64,000 bases of DNA, from assembly GCA_037833965.1 (NCBI GenBank), contig AP031351.1, positions 8,878,501 to 8,942,500 of the forward strand, written 5' to 3'. Below the pieces are notes generated by a model. It was given only the letters and a program-made list of their open reading frames with translations, was not told where the DNA came from and searched no databases. The stretch is from Marchantia polymorpha subsp. ruderalis (taxonomy: Eukaryota > Streptophyta > Marchantiopsida > Marchantiales > Marchantiaceae). Of this stretch, positions 9,934 to 20,263 are shown one piece after another; position 1 is the first letter of the stretch, and the number at the start of each line of letters is the position of its first letter. The position numbers were made by a program, and so were the translations under genes.

Positions 9934-11837
9934 GATCCACCGAGGAGGAGGAGGAGGAATTAGTTGGTGCGCCGGCGGCGCCGGCGCTCTGTGAGCAGGT
10001 AGTGCCTCTGCTGAGGTATTTGGATCGCAAGATGGAGAAGTACGCGGATCCTCGCCAGCTTGGGTCCTACGTCGAGTTAGTGTGCAGGCGAACTCGCACT
10101 AAAGTCCACACCAGCAAGTTGCTAGCCCGTGTGGACCAATGACTTAAGGCTCTGCGGGAGAAGCATGAATGCTTGTGGGGTCAGTATACCCTCAATAAGA
10201 AGGTGTACAAACACTTCGACAGGGTGAAGGATGGGAGACTGAAAGAGCTCGCCACGGAGCAGGTGAAGCTCACGGAAGCGCTGAATTCTGAGAAGGCTCC
10301 GAATCGAATTTTGTCACAGGAGCTCGTGCGACAGACGCGGTTGTTAGAGCAGTGTCAGCTCGCACGACAAGCAGATGAGGAATTAATCCGCAGGCTACAA
10401 TCTGAGTGCGGAGAATTGAGGGCACAGCGTGCGGAGGCCAAATTGCAGTTGGTTGTGGTTGAAGACGATCGCCGGCGGGAGGCATATCGCACGAAGGAAG
10501 AGATGGCGAAGCGAGTCACCCACTGTCTCAGGGGCTACGCCCACTGGGAAGTGGCGGCGCAGGAGAAACTCACACTGCGTGAGTTAGAGCTTCGTGCAGC
10601 CGGGTTGTTGACAGGTGACAGTCGGAGTCGGCGGCGAGTGGCGAAGAAGCTGGATTCTTTTCTGTCGAAGGCGCGGGACACCATGGCCACCCTTGAGACG
10701 GAGGTTTCCGCGGTGTTGCGGCGTTTTGGACTGCGCAGTCGAGCTGAAGACTGGCAGGGTAGAGAGTTAGTGCGCGGCAGTCCGTCGCGCATGAGGCGAA
10801 GCACAGGTTCTGCGGAGTGTAGTGTAGCGTGGTTCCGTGCAGGCGCGTAACATAGTGCAGTGTAATGTTTATTAGGACTTAGAAGGTATAAAGTAGTTCA
10901 AGGCGTCTTGCCTTGGGATTTTTCCAGTTTCATAAGTACATATCAGGAACTCATTTTCTCTGCGTGTTTGTGTCCTTAGTTCTGTCACCACGCAAGAGGA
11001 GCTACACCTTGGCGGTCCGCATTGTGTAGCTGAAGGCCTTCGGCCGGATGTTCAGAGCTAGTACATTGATTAGAGACTTGAGTAGTTCGGATCTACACCT
11101 GCGGGTGATTGCCGATGCTCACAGCCAGTGACAAGTTAGATACTTGAACAGTTTCCCCCTTACACTTTCGAGTGACTGTTCCTGATTGTACTCCTTCGAG
11201 ATTTTTCCCCTGAATGCCAAAGTGAAGTTTTGCTACTTCGTGTAAGCCTTGGTTGTAAATTCAGGTTACGTTGCAACAGGTGCCTTCAGGGTAACCCCTG
11301 TAGTATTTTTGGGAATGACAAGTGCCTAAGAACTCAAACTCTTCAATAGACTGTTATGGTGTGTTACTGGAACGTTTCTCACTGAGTCCTTCCGTGCGGG
11401 ACCTGTGTTCTCTGCGCGTTTTGTGAGTTGAGAGTGTTGTTCACCGCGTATGAGTGACTTCAATCCGAAGTAGGAAGTCCAACCCGGGTACGCTAGCAGA
11501 AAGCTAGTGGGAGGGTTGTAAAAGCCGGAGTTGGGAGTCACTACCCGCAGCTTCGCTGAGTACTCGCGAGAGACTTTCCCCTTGAAATCTTGAGTAGAGG
11601 TCCTAACGGATCTCTGGGTTGTGTGTGTGTGTGTGTGTTGTACGCTGCATTGTGCGACCTCCGAGCGAGCTCCGAGTGAACACTTGCAGTATTTCTGGGA
11701 GTGACAGTCGCCTGAGAATTCAAACTCCTCAACAGTCTGTTAAATGTGACACTTTGTACCCTGTGTGTTCCTCTGTCCCTGTGGGTTCGACCTTTCTACC
11801 ACTATATTGCAGTTTTAGCCTTTAGTGGGTTATTACA
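9934..11837 (+). mobile_element. Copy A of TG...CA-ended repeat family (3' part)
   Basis: This is the right part of an element related to copies B and C, cut on its left by the gypsy insertion. It holds a reading frame for a charged helix-rich protein (mainly 10173-10850) and then about 985 bp of non-coding tail. The tail contains a TATA-like gtataaag (10887), a GT run (11622-11640) and the block CCTGTGGGTTCGACC near the end, and finishes with GTGGGTTATTACA. That last block recalls the 3' end of plant LTRs. It lies directly against the left half of copy C, so it is either inserted in C or joined to it in tandem. It is treated as a fossil. Confidence 0.6.
10173..10850 (+). CDS. Charged coiled-coil-like protein of copy A
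   Basis: A frame of up to 225 residues, very rich in R, E, L and Q, with heptad-like leucine spacing over about residues 20-125 (K-E-L-A-T-E-Q..., L-V-R-Q-T-R-L-L-E-Q). A C-terminal block follows (L-E-L-R-A-A-G-L-L-T-G-D-S-R-S-R to ...C-S-V-A-W-F-R-A-G). The C-terminal block is kept in frame and ends at the same place in copies B (15207) and C (16894). Related sequence in another frame precedes it (9945-10140). No enzyme motif is visible. A coiled-coil structural role is inference only. Confidence 0.5.
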   Translation: MWGQYTLNKKVYKHFDRVKDGRLKELATEQVKLTEALNSEKAPNRILSQELVRQTRLLEQCQLARQADEELIRRLQSECGELRAQRAEAKLQLVVVEDDRRREAYRTKEEMAKRVTHCLRGYAHWEVAAQEKLTLRELELRAAGLLTGDSRSRRRVAKKLDSFLSKARDTMATLETEVSAVLRRFGLRSRAEDWQGRELVRGSPSRMRRSTGSAECSVAWFRAGA

Positions 11838-12148
11838 GACGACCGAAATCCTCAATTCAGAGGATGACGAAGAAGGAGGATCGACGGAATCGGCGTCGGG
11901 AGCAGAATCGAGTGAGGAGGAGGAGCAGTTAGTGGCAGGCACTCGACGGCGGCGCTCTGCGAGCATGTGGTACCTCTGTTGAGGTACCTTGATTGCAAAG
12001 TGGAGAAGTACGCGGACCCCCGCCAGCTTGGGTCCTACGTCGAATTAGTGCGTAGGCAAACCCGCACTAAAGTCCACACCAGCAAGTTGTTGGCCCGTGT
12101 GGATCGGGAACTTAAGGATGTGCGGGAGAAGTACAATTGCGTGTGGGG
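11838..12148 (+). mobile_element. Copy C of TG...CA family, left segment
   Basis: The left visible segment of copy C. It encodes an acidic stretch (E-D-D-E-E-G-G, S-S-E-E-E-E) and then the block Y-A-D-P-R-Q-L-G-S-Y-V-E-L-V, which is also present at 10036-10100 in copy A. Copy B interrupts it after TGGGG at 12144-12148, and homology to copy A resumes at 16220. The true left end of copy C is not seen because copy A abuts it. Confidence 0.6.
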
Positions 12149-13345
12149 TGTGGTACCCCAATTTTGGTATTTTTGAGGAAATTAAAAAAATTTTGGAAAA
12201 CTGTACCGCGGCAGCAGTGTAAATAGCCTTCGGTGCATCAAAACAGAGTGAAATCGGAAGATCGCAGATATTCTCGAGGGAACTCGTAGAATCCAGGCGT
12301 GAGGTGCAACGTCGGGACTAGACCCTCCCTGCGGGCTCTGAAGGTATTACCCCTTCGGCGCAAGGCGCAAAATCCGCCTTTGGCGCTAGAGGAATCCTTC
12401 AGAATTTGGTCAATTCCCAAACGCCTTAACTTGGTTAGGGTTTTGTTGGAAAGAGCTCGACGCGCTGATTCCAACGAGTCCAAGAACGCCACAAACAGAT
12501 GAGTACTCCGGGAGTTATGAAGGTCGCAAGATACTCAGCTTTCCGCCTGCGCCAAGGCGAGGAAAGTTTTGTCTTATGCGCGGACGAAGGCAGTGCGCCT
12601 ACGCGTAGGCAAAATAGGGTTTGGCGTAGGCGCGAATGTCGCCTACGCACAGGCGAGGAAACCTCTGCCCAGGCGGACGAGCGAAGTTCGCCTGCGCACA
12701 GGCGCTTCGGCGTCGGCGAGAAATCCGCCTTCGGCCCTAGAAATGCGCCTTCGGGGGTAGAAATTGTACGGCACCTTCCGCGCCAGCGCAACAGCACGGA
12801 CGAGCGAGGAACCACCGGAGTAGTAAAATCTGTACGGACCGTACGGACTGTACGGACGGAACGGATGGATGCGCCTTCGGTCGGATGGAGTTGCGGCGGC
12901 GAGAGCGCCGACGGAGAGACGAGAACTGGACGGAGCCTGTTGACCGCGGTCAACGCCTTCCGCGACAGCGCAGCAGCGCGGACGGAATTCGCCTACGCAT
13001 AGGCGGGTGAAGTTCTGCGCCGGCGGAGATTCCGCCGGGGATTCCGCTCACGCACAGGCGGGAGTTCAACTTTTGTCCGATGCGCGGACGATCGCCTTCG
13101 GCAGAGGGGGATTGGCCGAGGAGCGGTACGAACGAGTGTAGCGCGCAAGGCGAGAAATCCGCCCTCGGCGCTGCGCACCCATGTCCGCGGCGTAGTACGC
13201 TCGCGGAGTTCAAATTTGCCAATTCGAGCGTGTGAGTTAAATCAGCGTCGGCGGAGCGTGAAGCCGCGCGTGAGAGTGGAGACCGTTTTAGCGCAGAGCC
13301 GGCGCGGCCATCAAGTGATTCGACCCTCACGACCAAGAGCCGACC

Positions 13346-14173
13346 ATGACCTTCGACCGGGAGTCGGAGGGCGCTCCATTCTTGAATTCGCGATTCCATT
13401 TTCTAGTGCGAGCTACGCGCGTCCATCTGCTAGCTGCTAAGCATTCCAGACATCGCCGCGCAGAGGATTACTTGTTGATTGAGAGAGAATTGAGTGCGTG
13501 CGATTTGAAATTGAGTGAGATTAGAGTTTGCAGAGGGAGCAAGGAGCTCGAGCGGAGCAGAGAGAGAATTAGCGAGCAAGCGAATTCCAAGAACGCAATG
13601 TTGAAGCTGAACCGATTGCGGATGCTGCCGCTCCGGCTTCCACAGAACGGGTTGCGCGCCTACGAAGAACGGCTGATTGCAAGAAAGCTCGATTTCTTGC
13701 TGTGGGGATGGAATTACATCTGTGTGGATATGGTGCGCGAGTGGCTGGAGCCACAGCGACCACCTTCGCGCGGATTGCGTCCGCACGTCGATCGGTGGAC
13801 CGTCCAAGATTGGGCGCAGGCATTGGGGAGGTGTGCCGGCATCGAAGGGCACCTTCTCTTTGATAGTGAGAGCGTCAAGGTGTCGAAGCAAGACGAAGCG
13901 CAATTTGTGGAATTGTTCAAGCGGGAGAGGTCTACCAAGAATGGGTACAAGACCCGCGACTACAAAAATCGCTTCCGACGAACTTTAGCGGCGGCGCTGC
14001 TGCAATTACTGCAGCCACACCGCGCCTGCTACATCACCTTGTGGCAGGTTTCTTTTGTGGAGCTCATCATCGAGGGAGCTCCAATTCACTGGGCGAGCAT
14101 CCTGCATAGAGTGATGCGGCAGCACGCGTTTGAGGAGAAGGGGGAACTCTCAATCACCTCTCCCCTTTCTTGA
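13346..14173 (+). CDS. First protein of copy B, unidentified
   Basis: A 275-residue basic frame starting with ATG at 13346. Residues about 120-275 are rich in W, R and L (W-G-W-N-Y, W-T-V-Q-D-W-A-Q-A-L-G-R) and end with G-A-P-I-H-W-A-S-I-L-H-R-V-M-R-Q. This style recalls the 'putative plant transposon protein' frames found in some plant LTR elements, but that is only a loose resemblance by eye. No catalytic motif is visible. Confidence 0.45.
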   Translation: MTFDRESEGAPFLNSRFHFLVRATRVHLLAAKHSRHRRAEDYLLIERELSACDLKLSEIRVCRGSKELERSRERISEQANSKNAMLKLNRLRMLPLRLPQNGLRAYEERLIARKLDFLLWGWNYICVDMVREWLEPQRPPSRGLRPHVDRWTVQDWAQALGRCAGIEGHLLFDSESVKVSKQDEAQFVELFKRERSTKNGYKTRDYKNRFRRTLAAALLQLLQPHRACYITLWQVSFVELIIEGAPIHWASILHRVMRQHAFEEKGELSITSPLS

Positions 14174-15207
14174 TCAATTTTTATCGACAACGAAATTGTT
14201 TGACCGCGGCGGAGCTCGCTCGCTTTCCGCCATTGTCCGTTGACCATCCCGAGAAGTATGTGCGGGATAACGAGGTCAACACCGACGCAGAGGAGTCACC
14301 AGCTTCTACTCCATCGAGGCGGAGGGACGAGGGAAGAAACACACCCGCAGCAAGAGTGCCGCGGAAGCGTCGATGGAGAGAGGAGTCTGAGGAGGAGCAG
14401 CATCGAGAACCCACTGCTCCCATTCGACAGCGGCCATTGCACGAAGTGTGCAGCCGGCCGAAGCAGAAGGCGCGCAGGCTTGTGTTACCAGCCAGCAGCG
14501 CGGACACGGCGACGATCGCCACGGAGAAAGGAAGTGCGTCGCCGGAGAGAAACGAGGAAGCGCGGACGTCCGCAGGAGCGGCGGACCACGCCACACCTCC
14601 GACGGACGAGAGGCGGCCTTCGGGCCAAGGGCCTCCGGAGTTACCACGTGCGATGCGGACGAGTGTTCCGCCTGCGCAGAGGCGACCTCAAGCGGACGTG
14701 GACCTCCGCCTACGCGTAGGCAGAGAAAGTCCGCCTACGCACAGGCGTTCGCCTACGCACAGGCAAGATTCACCCACGGTTCAATGTAGGAAGGGGAAGG
14801 AGCCGGCGGAAGATCCGCCTTCGGGTCAAGGGCCTTTGGAACCAGACCCTCCGGCGTACAACGCGCCGCGATTTGCGCCTTCGGCGCCAGGGCCTTCGGG
14901 TCAACGAGATGTGAACTGGGAGAAACTCACACTGCGTGAGTTAGAGCTTCGTGCAGTCGGGTTGTTGACAGGTGACAGTAGGAGTCGGCAAAAAGTGGCG
15001 AAGAAGTTAGACTCTTTTCTGTCGAAGGCGCGGGATACCATGACCACCCTCGAGGTGGAGGTGTCCGCGGCGTTGCAGCGTTTGGGACTGCACAGTCGAG
15101 CAGAAGACTGGCAGGGTAGGAAGTTAGTGCACGGCAGTCCGTCGCGCAGGAGGCGAAGCACAGGTTTTGAGGAGTGTAGTGTAGCGTGGTTCCGTGCCGG
15201 CGTGTAG
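14170..15207 (+). CDS. Second protein of copy B: disordered P/R-rich protein with conserved C-terminal block
   Basis: The frame directly follows the first one and is up to 345 residues long. The N-terminal two thirds is low-complexity (R, P, E, S, A) and partly made of repeated R-x-x-x-P-P-T-H-R-type units encoded by the GC palindromes. The last roughly 95 residues (from K-L-T-L-R-E-L-E-L-R-A) equal the C-terminal block of copies A and C. Keeping this block in frame in three copies argues that it was translated. Function is unknown. Confidence 0.45.
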   Translation: MINFYRQRNCLTAAELARFPPLSVDHPEKYVRDNEVNTDAEESPASTPSRRRDEGRNTPAARVPRKRRWREESEEEQHREPTAPIRQRPLHEVCSRPKQKARRLVLPASSADTATIATEKGSASPERNEEARTSAGAADHATPPTDERRPSGQGPPELPRAMRTSVPPAQRRPQADVDLRLRVGRESPPTHRRSPTHRQDSPTVQCRKGKEPAEDPPSGQGPLEPDPPAYNAPRFAPSAPGPSGQRDVNWEKLTLRELELRAVGLLTGDSRSRQKVAKKLDSFLSKARDTMTTLEVEVSAALQRLGLHSRAEDWQGRKLVHGSPSRRRRSTGFEECSVAWFRAGV

Positions 15208-16219
15208 CGTAGTGCAGTGTAGTGCTAGTTAGGATTTAGAAGGTATAAAGTAGTTCAAGGCGTCTTGCCTTGGGATCTTTCCCAACATCAGAAGTGCAGA
15301 TCAGGAACTCATTTTCTCTGCGTGTTTGTGTCCTTAGTTCTGTCACCACGTAAGAGGAGCTACACCTTAGCGATCCGCATCGTGTAGCTCAAGGCCTTCG
15401 GCCGAATGTTCAGAGCTAGTACATTGGTTAGAGACTTGAGTAGTTCGGATCTACAGCTGCGGGTGATTGTCGATGCTCAGAGCCAGTGACTAGTTAGATA
15501 CTTGAATAGTTTCGCCCCTACACCTTCGAGTGTTTGTTCCTGATTGTACTCCTTCGGGATTTTTCCCCTGAATGCCAAAGTGAAGTTTTGCTACTTCGCG
15601 TAAGCCTTGGTTGTAAATTCAGGTTACGCTGCAGCAGGTGCCTTTGGGGTAACCCCTGTAGTATTTCTGGGAATGACAAGTGCCTGAGAATTCAAACTCT
15701 TCAATAGGCTGTTATGGTGTGTTACTGGAATGTTTCTCAGTGAGTCCTTCAGTGCGGACCTGTGTTCTCTGCGCGTTTTGTGAGTTGAGAGTGTTGTTCA
15801 CCGCGTCTGAGTGACTTCGATCCGAAGTAGGCAGTCCAAACCGGGTTTCCTACGCTAGCAGCAAGCTAGTGGAAGTGTTGTAAAAGCTGGAGTTGGGAGT
15901 CACTACCCGCAGCTTCGATGAGTGTACTCTTGAGAGACCTTCCTCCTGAAATCTTGAGTAGAGGTCCTAACGGATCTCTGGGTTGTGTTTCCGTAGTTTC
16001 AGGTGTGTGTGTGTGTGTGTGTTACGCTGCACTGTGCGACCTCCGAGTGCGCTCCGAGTGAACACTTGTAGTATTCTGGGGAGTGACAGTCGCCTGAGAA
16101 TTCAAACTCCTCAATAGTCTGTTAAACGTGACACTTTGTACCCTGTGTGTTCCTCTGTCCCTGTGGGTTCGACCTTTCTACCACTATATTGCAGTTTTAG
16201 CCTTTAGTGGGTTATTACA

Positions 16220-17902
16220 TGGGGTCACCTCAATCTCACTAAGAAGGTGTACAAAGACCTCGACAAGACGAAGGACGAGAAGCTGGGAGAGTTCGCTAAG
16301 GCGAAGGCGAAGCTCGCAGAGGAGGTGGATTCTGAGCATGCTTAGAATCAAATTTTGTCAAAGGAGCTCGTGCGACAGACACGGTTGTTAGAGCAGTGTC
16401 AGCTCGCACGGCAGGCGGATGAAGAATTAATCTGCAGACTGCAATCCGAGTGCGGAGAATTGAGAGCGCAGCGTGCGGAGGCCGAATTGCAGTTGGTTGT
16501 AGTTGAAGACGATCGCCGGCGGGAGGCAGATCGCACGAAGTAAGAGTTGGCGAGGCGAGTTAACCACTGTCTCCGAGGTTACAACCACTGGGAAGTGGCG
16601 GCGCAGGAGAAACTCACACTGCACGAGTTAGAACTACGTGCGGCGGGTTTGTTGTCAGGTGACAGTCGGAGCCGGCGGCGAGTGGCGAAGAAGCTGGATT
16701 TGTTTCTGTCGAAGTCGCGGGACACCATGGCCACCCTCGAGACAGAGGTTTCTGCGGTGTTGCGGCGGTTGGAACTGCGCAGTCGACCGGAAGACTGGCA
16801 TGGTAGGGAGTTAGTGTGCGGCAGTCCGTCGCGCAGAAGGCGAAGCACAGGTTATGCGGAGTGTAGTGTAGCGTGGTTCCGTGCAGGCGTGTAGTGCAGG
16901 CAGTGTAGTGTTAGTTAGGACTTAGAGGGTATAAAGTAGTTCAAGGCGTCTTGCCTTGGAATTCTTCCAATTTCGGAAGTGTAGATCAGGAACTCATTTT
17001 CTATGCGTGTTTGTGTCCTTAGTTCTGTCACCGCGCAAGAGGAGCTACAACTTGGCGATCTGCATTTTGTAGCTGAAGGCCTACGGCCGAATGTTCAGAG
17101 CTAGTACATTGGTTAGAGACTTGAGTAGTTCGGATCTACACCTGCAGGTGATTGCCGATGCTCAGAGCCAATTACGAGTTAGATACTTGAACAGTTCCCC
17201 CTTACACTTTCGAGTGATTGTTCCTGATTGTACTCCTTCAGGATTTTTCCCCTTAATGCCAAAGTGAAGTTTTGTTACTTCGAGTAAACCTTGGTTGTAA
17301 TTCAGGTTACGCTGCAGCAGGTGCCTTCAGGGCAACCCTTGTAGTATTTCTGGGAATGACAAGTGCCTAAGAATTCAAACTCTTCAATAGATTGTTATGG
17401 TGTGCTACTGGATCGTTTCTCAGTTGAGTCTCTCAGTTCGAACCTGTGTTCTCTGCGCGTTTTATGAGTTGAGTGTGTTGTTCACCGCGTGTAAGTGACT
17501 TCGATCCGAAGTAGGAAGTCCAATCCGGGTTCCCTGTGCTAGCAGAAAGCTAGTGGAAGGGTTGTAAAAGCCGGAGTTGGGAGTCACTACCTGCAGATCC
17601 GCTGAGTGTATTCGTGAGATACTTTCCCCCTGAAATCTTAAGTAGAGGTCCTAACCGATCTGTGAGTTGTGTTTCTATAGTTTCAGGTGTGTGTGTGTGT
17701 GAACTACGCTGCACTGTGCGACCTCCGAGTGAGCTCCGAGTGAACACTTGCAGTATTTCTGGGAGTGACAGTCGCCTGAGAATTCAAACTCTTCAATAGT
17801 CTGTTAAATGTGACACTTTGTACCCTGTGTGTTGCCTCTGTCCCTGTGGGTTCGACCTTTCTACCACTATATTGCAGTTTTAGCCTTTCGTGGGTTATTA
17901 CA
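16220..17902 (+). mobile_element. Copy C of TG...CA family, right segment
   Basis: This continues copy C after the copy B insertion: a decayed version of the helix-rich protein (about 16225-16894) and then the roughly 1-kb non-coding tail, ending GTGGGTTATTACA at 17902. It shares the TATA-like gtataaag, the GT run (17686-17700) and the CCTGTGGGTTCGACC block with copies A and B. About two breaks are visible in its protein frame, so it is an older, broken copy. The flank beyond 17902 is unrelated AT-richer sequence. Confidence 0.6.
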
Positions 17903-20115
17903 CTTCAGTTACATGTTTTTTTTCTTTTGTTGTTTGATGTCAACTCGTTGATGTGTCAATATCATATGGACTGTATAAAAATTAACGGCTTTAATTCATT
18001 TTTTTAAAAAAAATTTATCATCCTGATTTATGTAAGGTTGATTTATAATTAGCCATCGGATTAAGGTATTCATGACAATTAGAGGATTTCAAGAAAAGTC
18101 GAGTAGGAGAAATGGGAAACGCATTGAGAGATTGAATCATGTGTGAGGAAGTATTAGCCTTGCTTGGGAAACAAGAGTGATTGTCTTTGTGTGTATTTCT
18201 CACCAAATTGAAATTCTGTAAAGATGGTGAGAAAGAAAAGTCCGACGACATTGATCTTGATTATATACTTGAACTACCTTCATTGAGTAATTCGCGAGGA
18301 CTAGGTTTTTGAACTCAACTTCGTCAACAAATTCTTATGTTTGTTTGTGTGTGTGAATTGTGTTTTTTGTTGGTTATGGGTATTCAAATTACTACGACAT
18401 TCAATCATAGATCATACATTTTGAGAAAGCTTCGTTCCAAAATCCAAAACAGTCCGTCAACAATCGTTATATATGGTTTATTTCGTCAAAGAAAGTTGAA
18501 TTATCTGTGGATCCCACAAGAAAGGGATGGAAAATGCCGCACACAAAACTCTGAGATACTCAATGTTTGCGATAAGCAAGGAACTTGAACAAAGTTTGAA
18601 ACAAAGACTGTACTTCTAGCAACTGCTTATGACTCCAACTTGTATGAACTAGTACCTAAAACTTGAATCCTATTCTCTCGAAGTGGAGCCAAATTTTTGG
18701 TCTTCGAGAGACACTGAAGATAGACACTAAAACCACGAAGCTTGTGCTAGAGTACTCAACTTGGTGAAAGCAGGTGTGCTAGTCATCAAACAAGGCCATG
18801 CTTGCCACCATCTCTGTAGCTTTGATGGGTTTGTTGATTCCTCCATCATACGTTGGTGTAACCACAGGCCCAAGGTAATATGATGTGTTGTGGTTGCGTA
18901 AAAATAGGCAAAAATACAAACAAAAATCAGGTTGTGCTCGAGATAATTACTTGATGTAACCCCATTGGAAACTAAATTGCTTATTGGGAACCTTTAAGTT
19001 TTGTTTTATCTTATGGGGCCCACTTACAATACACGTCACGCATGAATTAGTATGAACAGACGGTGCGGATAGTGGCACTGTGACATCTAGACTTTTCTCA
19101 TGTGATTGTACTTGTCGCCCATCGTTGAATACCTCAAATCTCCACAATCAGACCTAGATACTTCTTCGTCCAAGACTTCTTCATTGCACTAAAATCTGTA
19201 AAATCACCTGACATTCAAATTTACAAGTACTCTGCTTCCATACCTATGAATTTCCTCTTTAGATTTCACACATCCGCTATTACTCATCGACTCGAATTTT
19301 CAAAGTTTCAAAACCCAAAACCTATGTGCACTTGTGACAATGTTTGTCACAGTTCATCGTTCTACGATTTCAAATTGCAGAGGTACACTAAAGCACATCA
19401 TACAAGAACACGTATTAGAACTTCGCTAGGGTGTGCCGTATGTCGGGTTCCATAAGGTAAAACTAAACCTAATATGTACTATCAAGCAATTCATGTTCCA
19501 ATGAGGTCACATCATGTAAATTTCTATGGTACTGAGCTTTAAGCTACATCTCGATGTAATAATTGAGATTTAATCATGACATTCCCCAGCTTTACTGAGT
19601 AGTGAGATCTTTGCAATATCATATAGCCCTTGCAAATCCCGAAGATAATGCCTTCCTTCATTTTCTCCATAGTATCGTATGGACTCTTCTTTTATCTCCT
19701 GCGGAAGCCACTGCAGTCACTTGCAGACCTTGTGAGTGGCAACATCCCATGCAAAATGAGAAATCCGGCCTCTGTTGCGCCGCAGAACACAACGGCATAC
19801 GACGAGAAGGGGTGCCGACGTACCCACTCCGCCTACAAGGTGACGACCAGCGAAACAGCTACGAAAGCTCATGATACTCTGCTTCGATGTCGGATAATTA
19901 GGTGGAGCTATGTCGGACTCATAGTGGAACTCTCCTCGGGATCCATGTGCGCATTTTTCATCCGTTGAGTTTACACAAGGTACGTTTGTTTCAGATATGA
20001 TTGTGAGAACGTAAGCACAGCGCTTCCAACCCAAGGATCTCTAGCATCATCTTCCCTACAAAATGTCATGTACGGCATATGTCCAATATGGTGGTATATG
20101 TGTGGTGTTCACAAT
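17903..20115. other. Gene-free stretch
   Basis: No convincing gene or element was found. Short open stretches occur (18337-18588, 19602-19968 on +) but they have no recognisable motif, conserved start or splice context. A + strand ATG at 18797 opens a hydrophobic 25-residue stretch before a possible donor at 18878, but nothing supports a gene around it. Confidence 0.5.
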
Positions 20116-20263
20116 GGACGGGTTTAGTTGCACAAACTTATACATAGCCCCTATATAGGGCCTTCATAGACCCATGCAGGTGTCATCCTGGGACGGGTTT
20201 AGCTACACAAACTTATACATAGCCCCTATATAGGGCCTTCATAGACCCAAGCAGGTGTCATCA
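20116..20263. repeat. Tandem duplication, about 75-bp unit x2
   Basis: The unit starting GGACGGGTTTAG occurs at 20116-20190 and 20191-20263 with only a few differences. Each unit contains the palindromic core CCCTATATAGGG, which would be a strong small hairpin. Confidence 0.85.

Larger units (their letters stand above)
12149..16219 (+). mobile_element. Copy B: 4.07-kb TG...CA element with 5-bp target duplication TGGGG
   Basis: The element begins TGTGGTACCCCA and ends TGGGTTATTACA; these ends are imperfect inversions of each other (9 of 12). It is flanked on both sides by TGGGG (12144-12148 and 16220-16224), and removing it restores the continuity seen in copy A. No long terminal direct repeat is seen: the last 1.3 kb matches copies A and C, but the first 1.2 kb does not recur. 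It holds two adjacent reading frames (13346-14173 and about 14170-15207) and many GC-rich palindromes. A very long solo LTR or a TIR-type non-autonomous element both fit. It looks structurally complete and is treated as a fossil. Confidence 0.7.

Noticed and set aside
10861-11837. Calling the tails of copies A, B and C ordinary LTRs starting at TGTA(A/G)TG
   Set aside because: The A copy has TGTAAT...ATTACA ends, but no polypurine tract precedes it, the homology between copies continues upstream into coding sequence, and copy B, with a clear target duplication, does not begin with this sequence.
12435-13399. Overlapping reading frames on both strands in the 5' part of copy B
   Set aside because: They arise from the GC-rich palindromes, which are open on both strands. 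No conserved start or domain was found.
18797-18880. Possible first exon of a secreted or membrane protein (+ strand, hydrophobic stretch then GT)
   Set aside because: There is no downstream exon, known motif or promoter, and stretches this short arise by chance.
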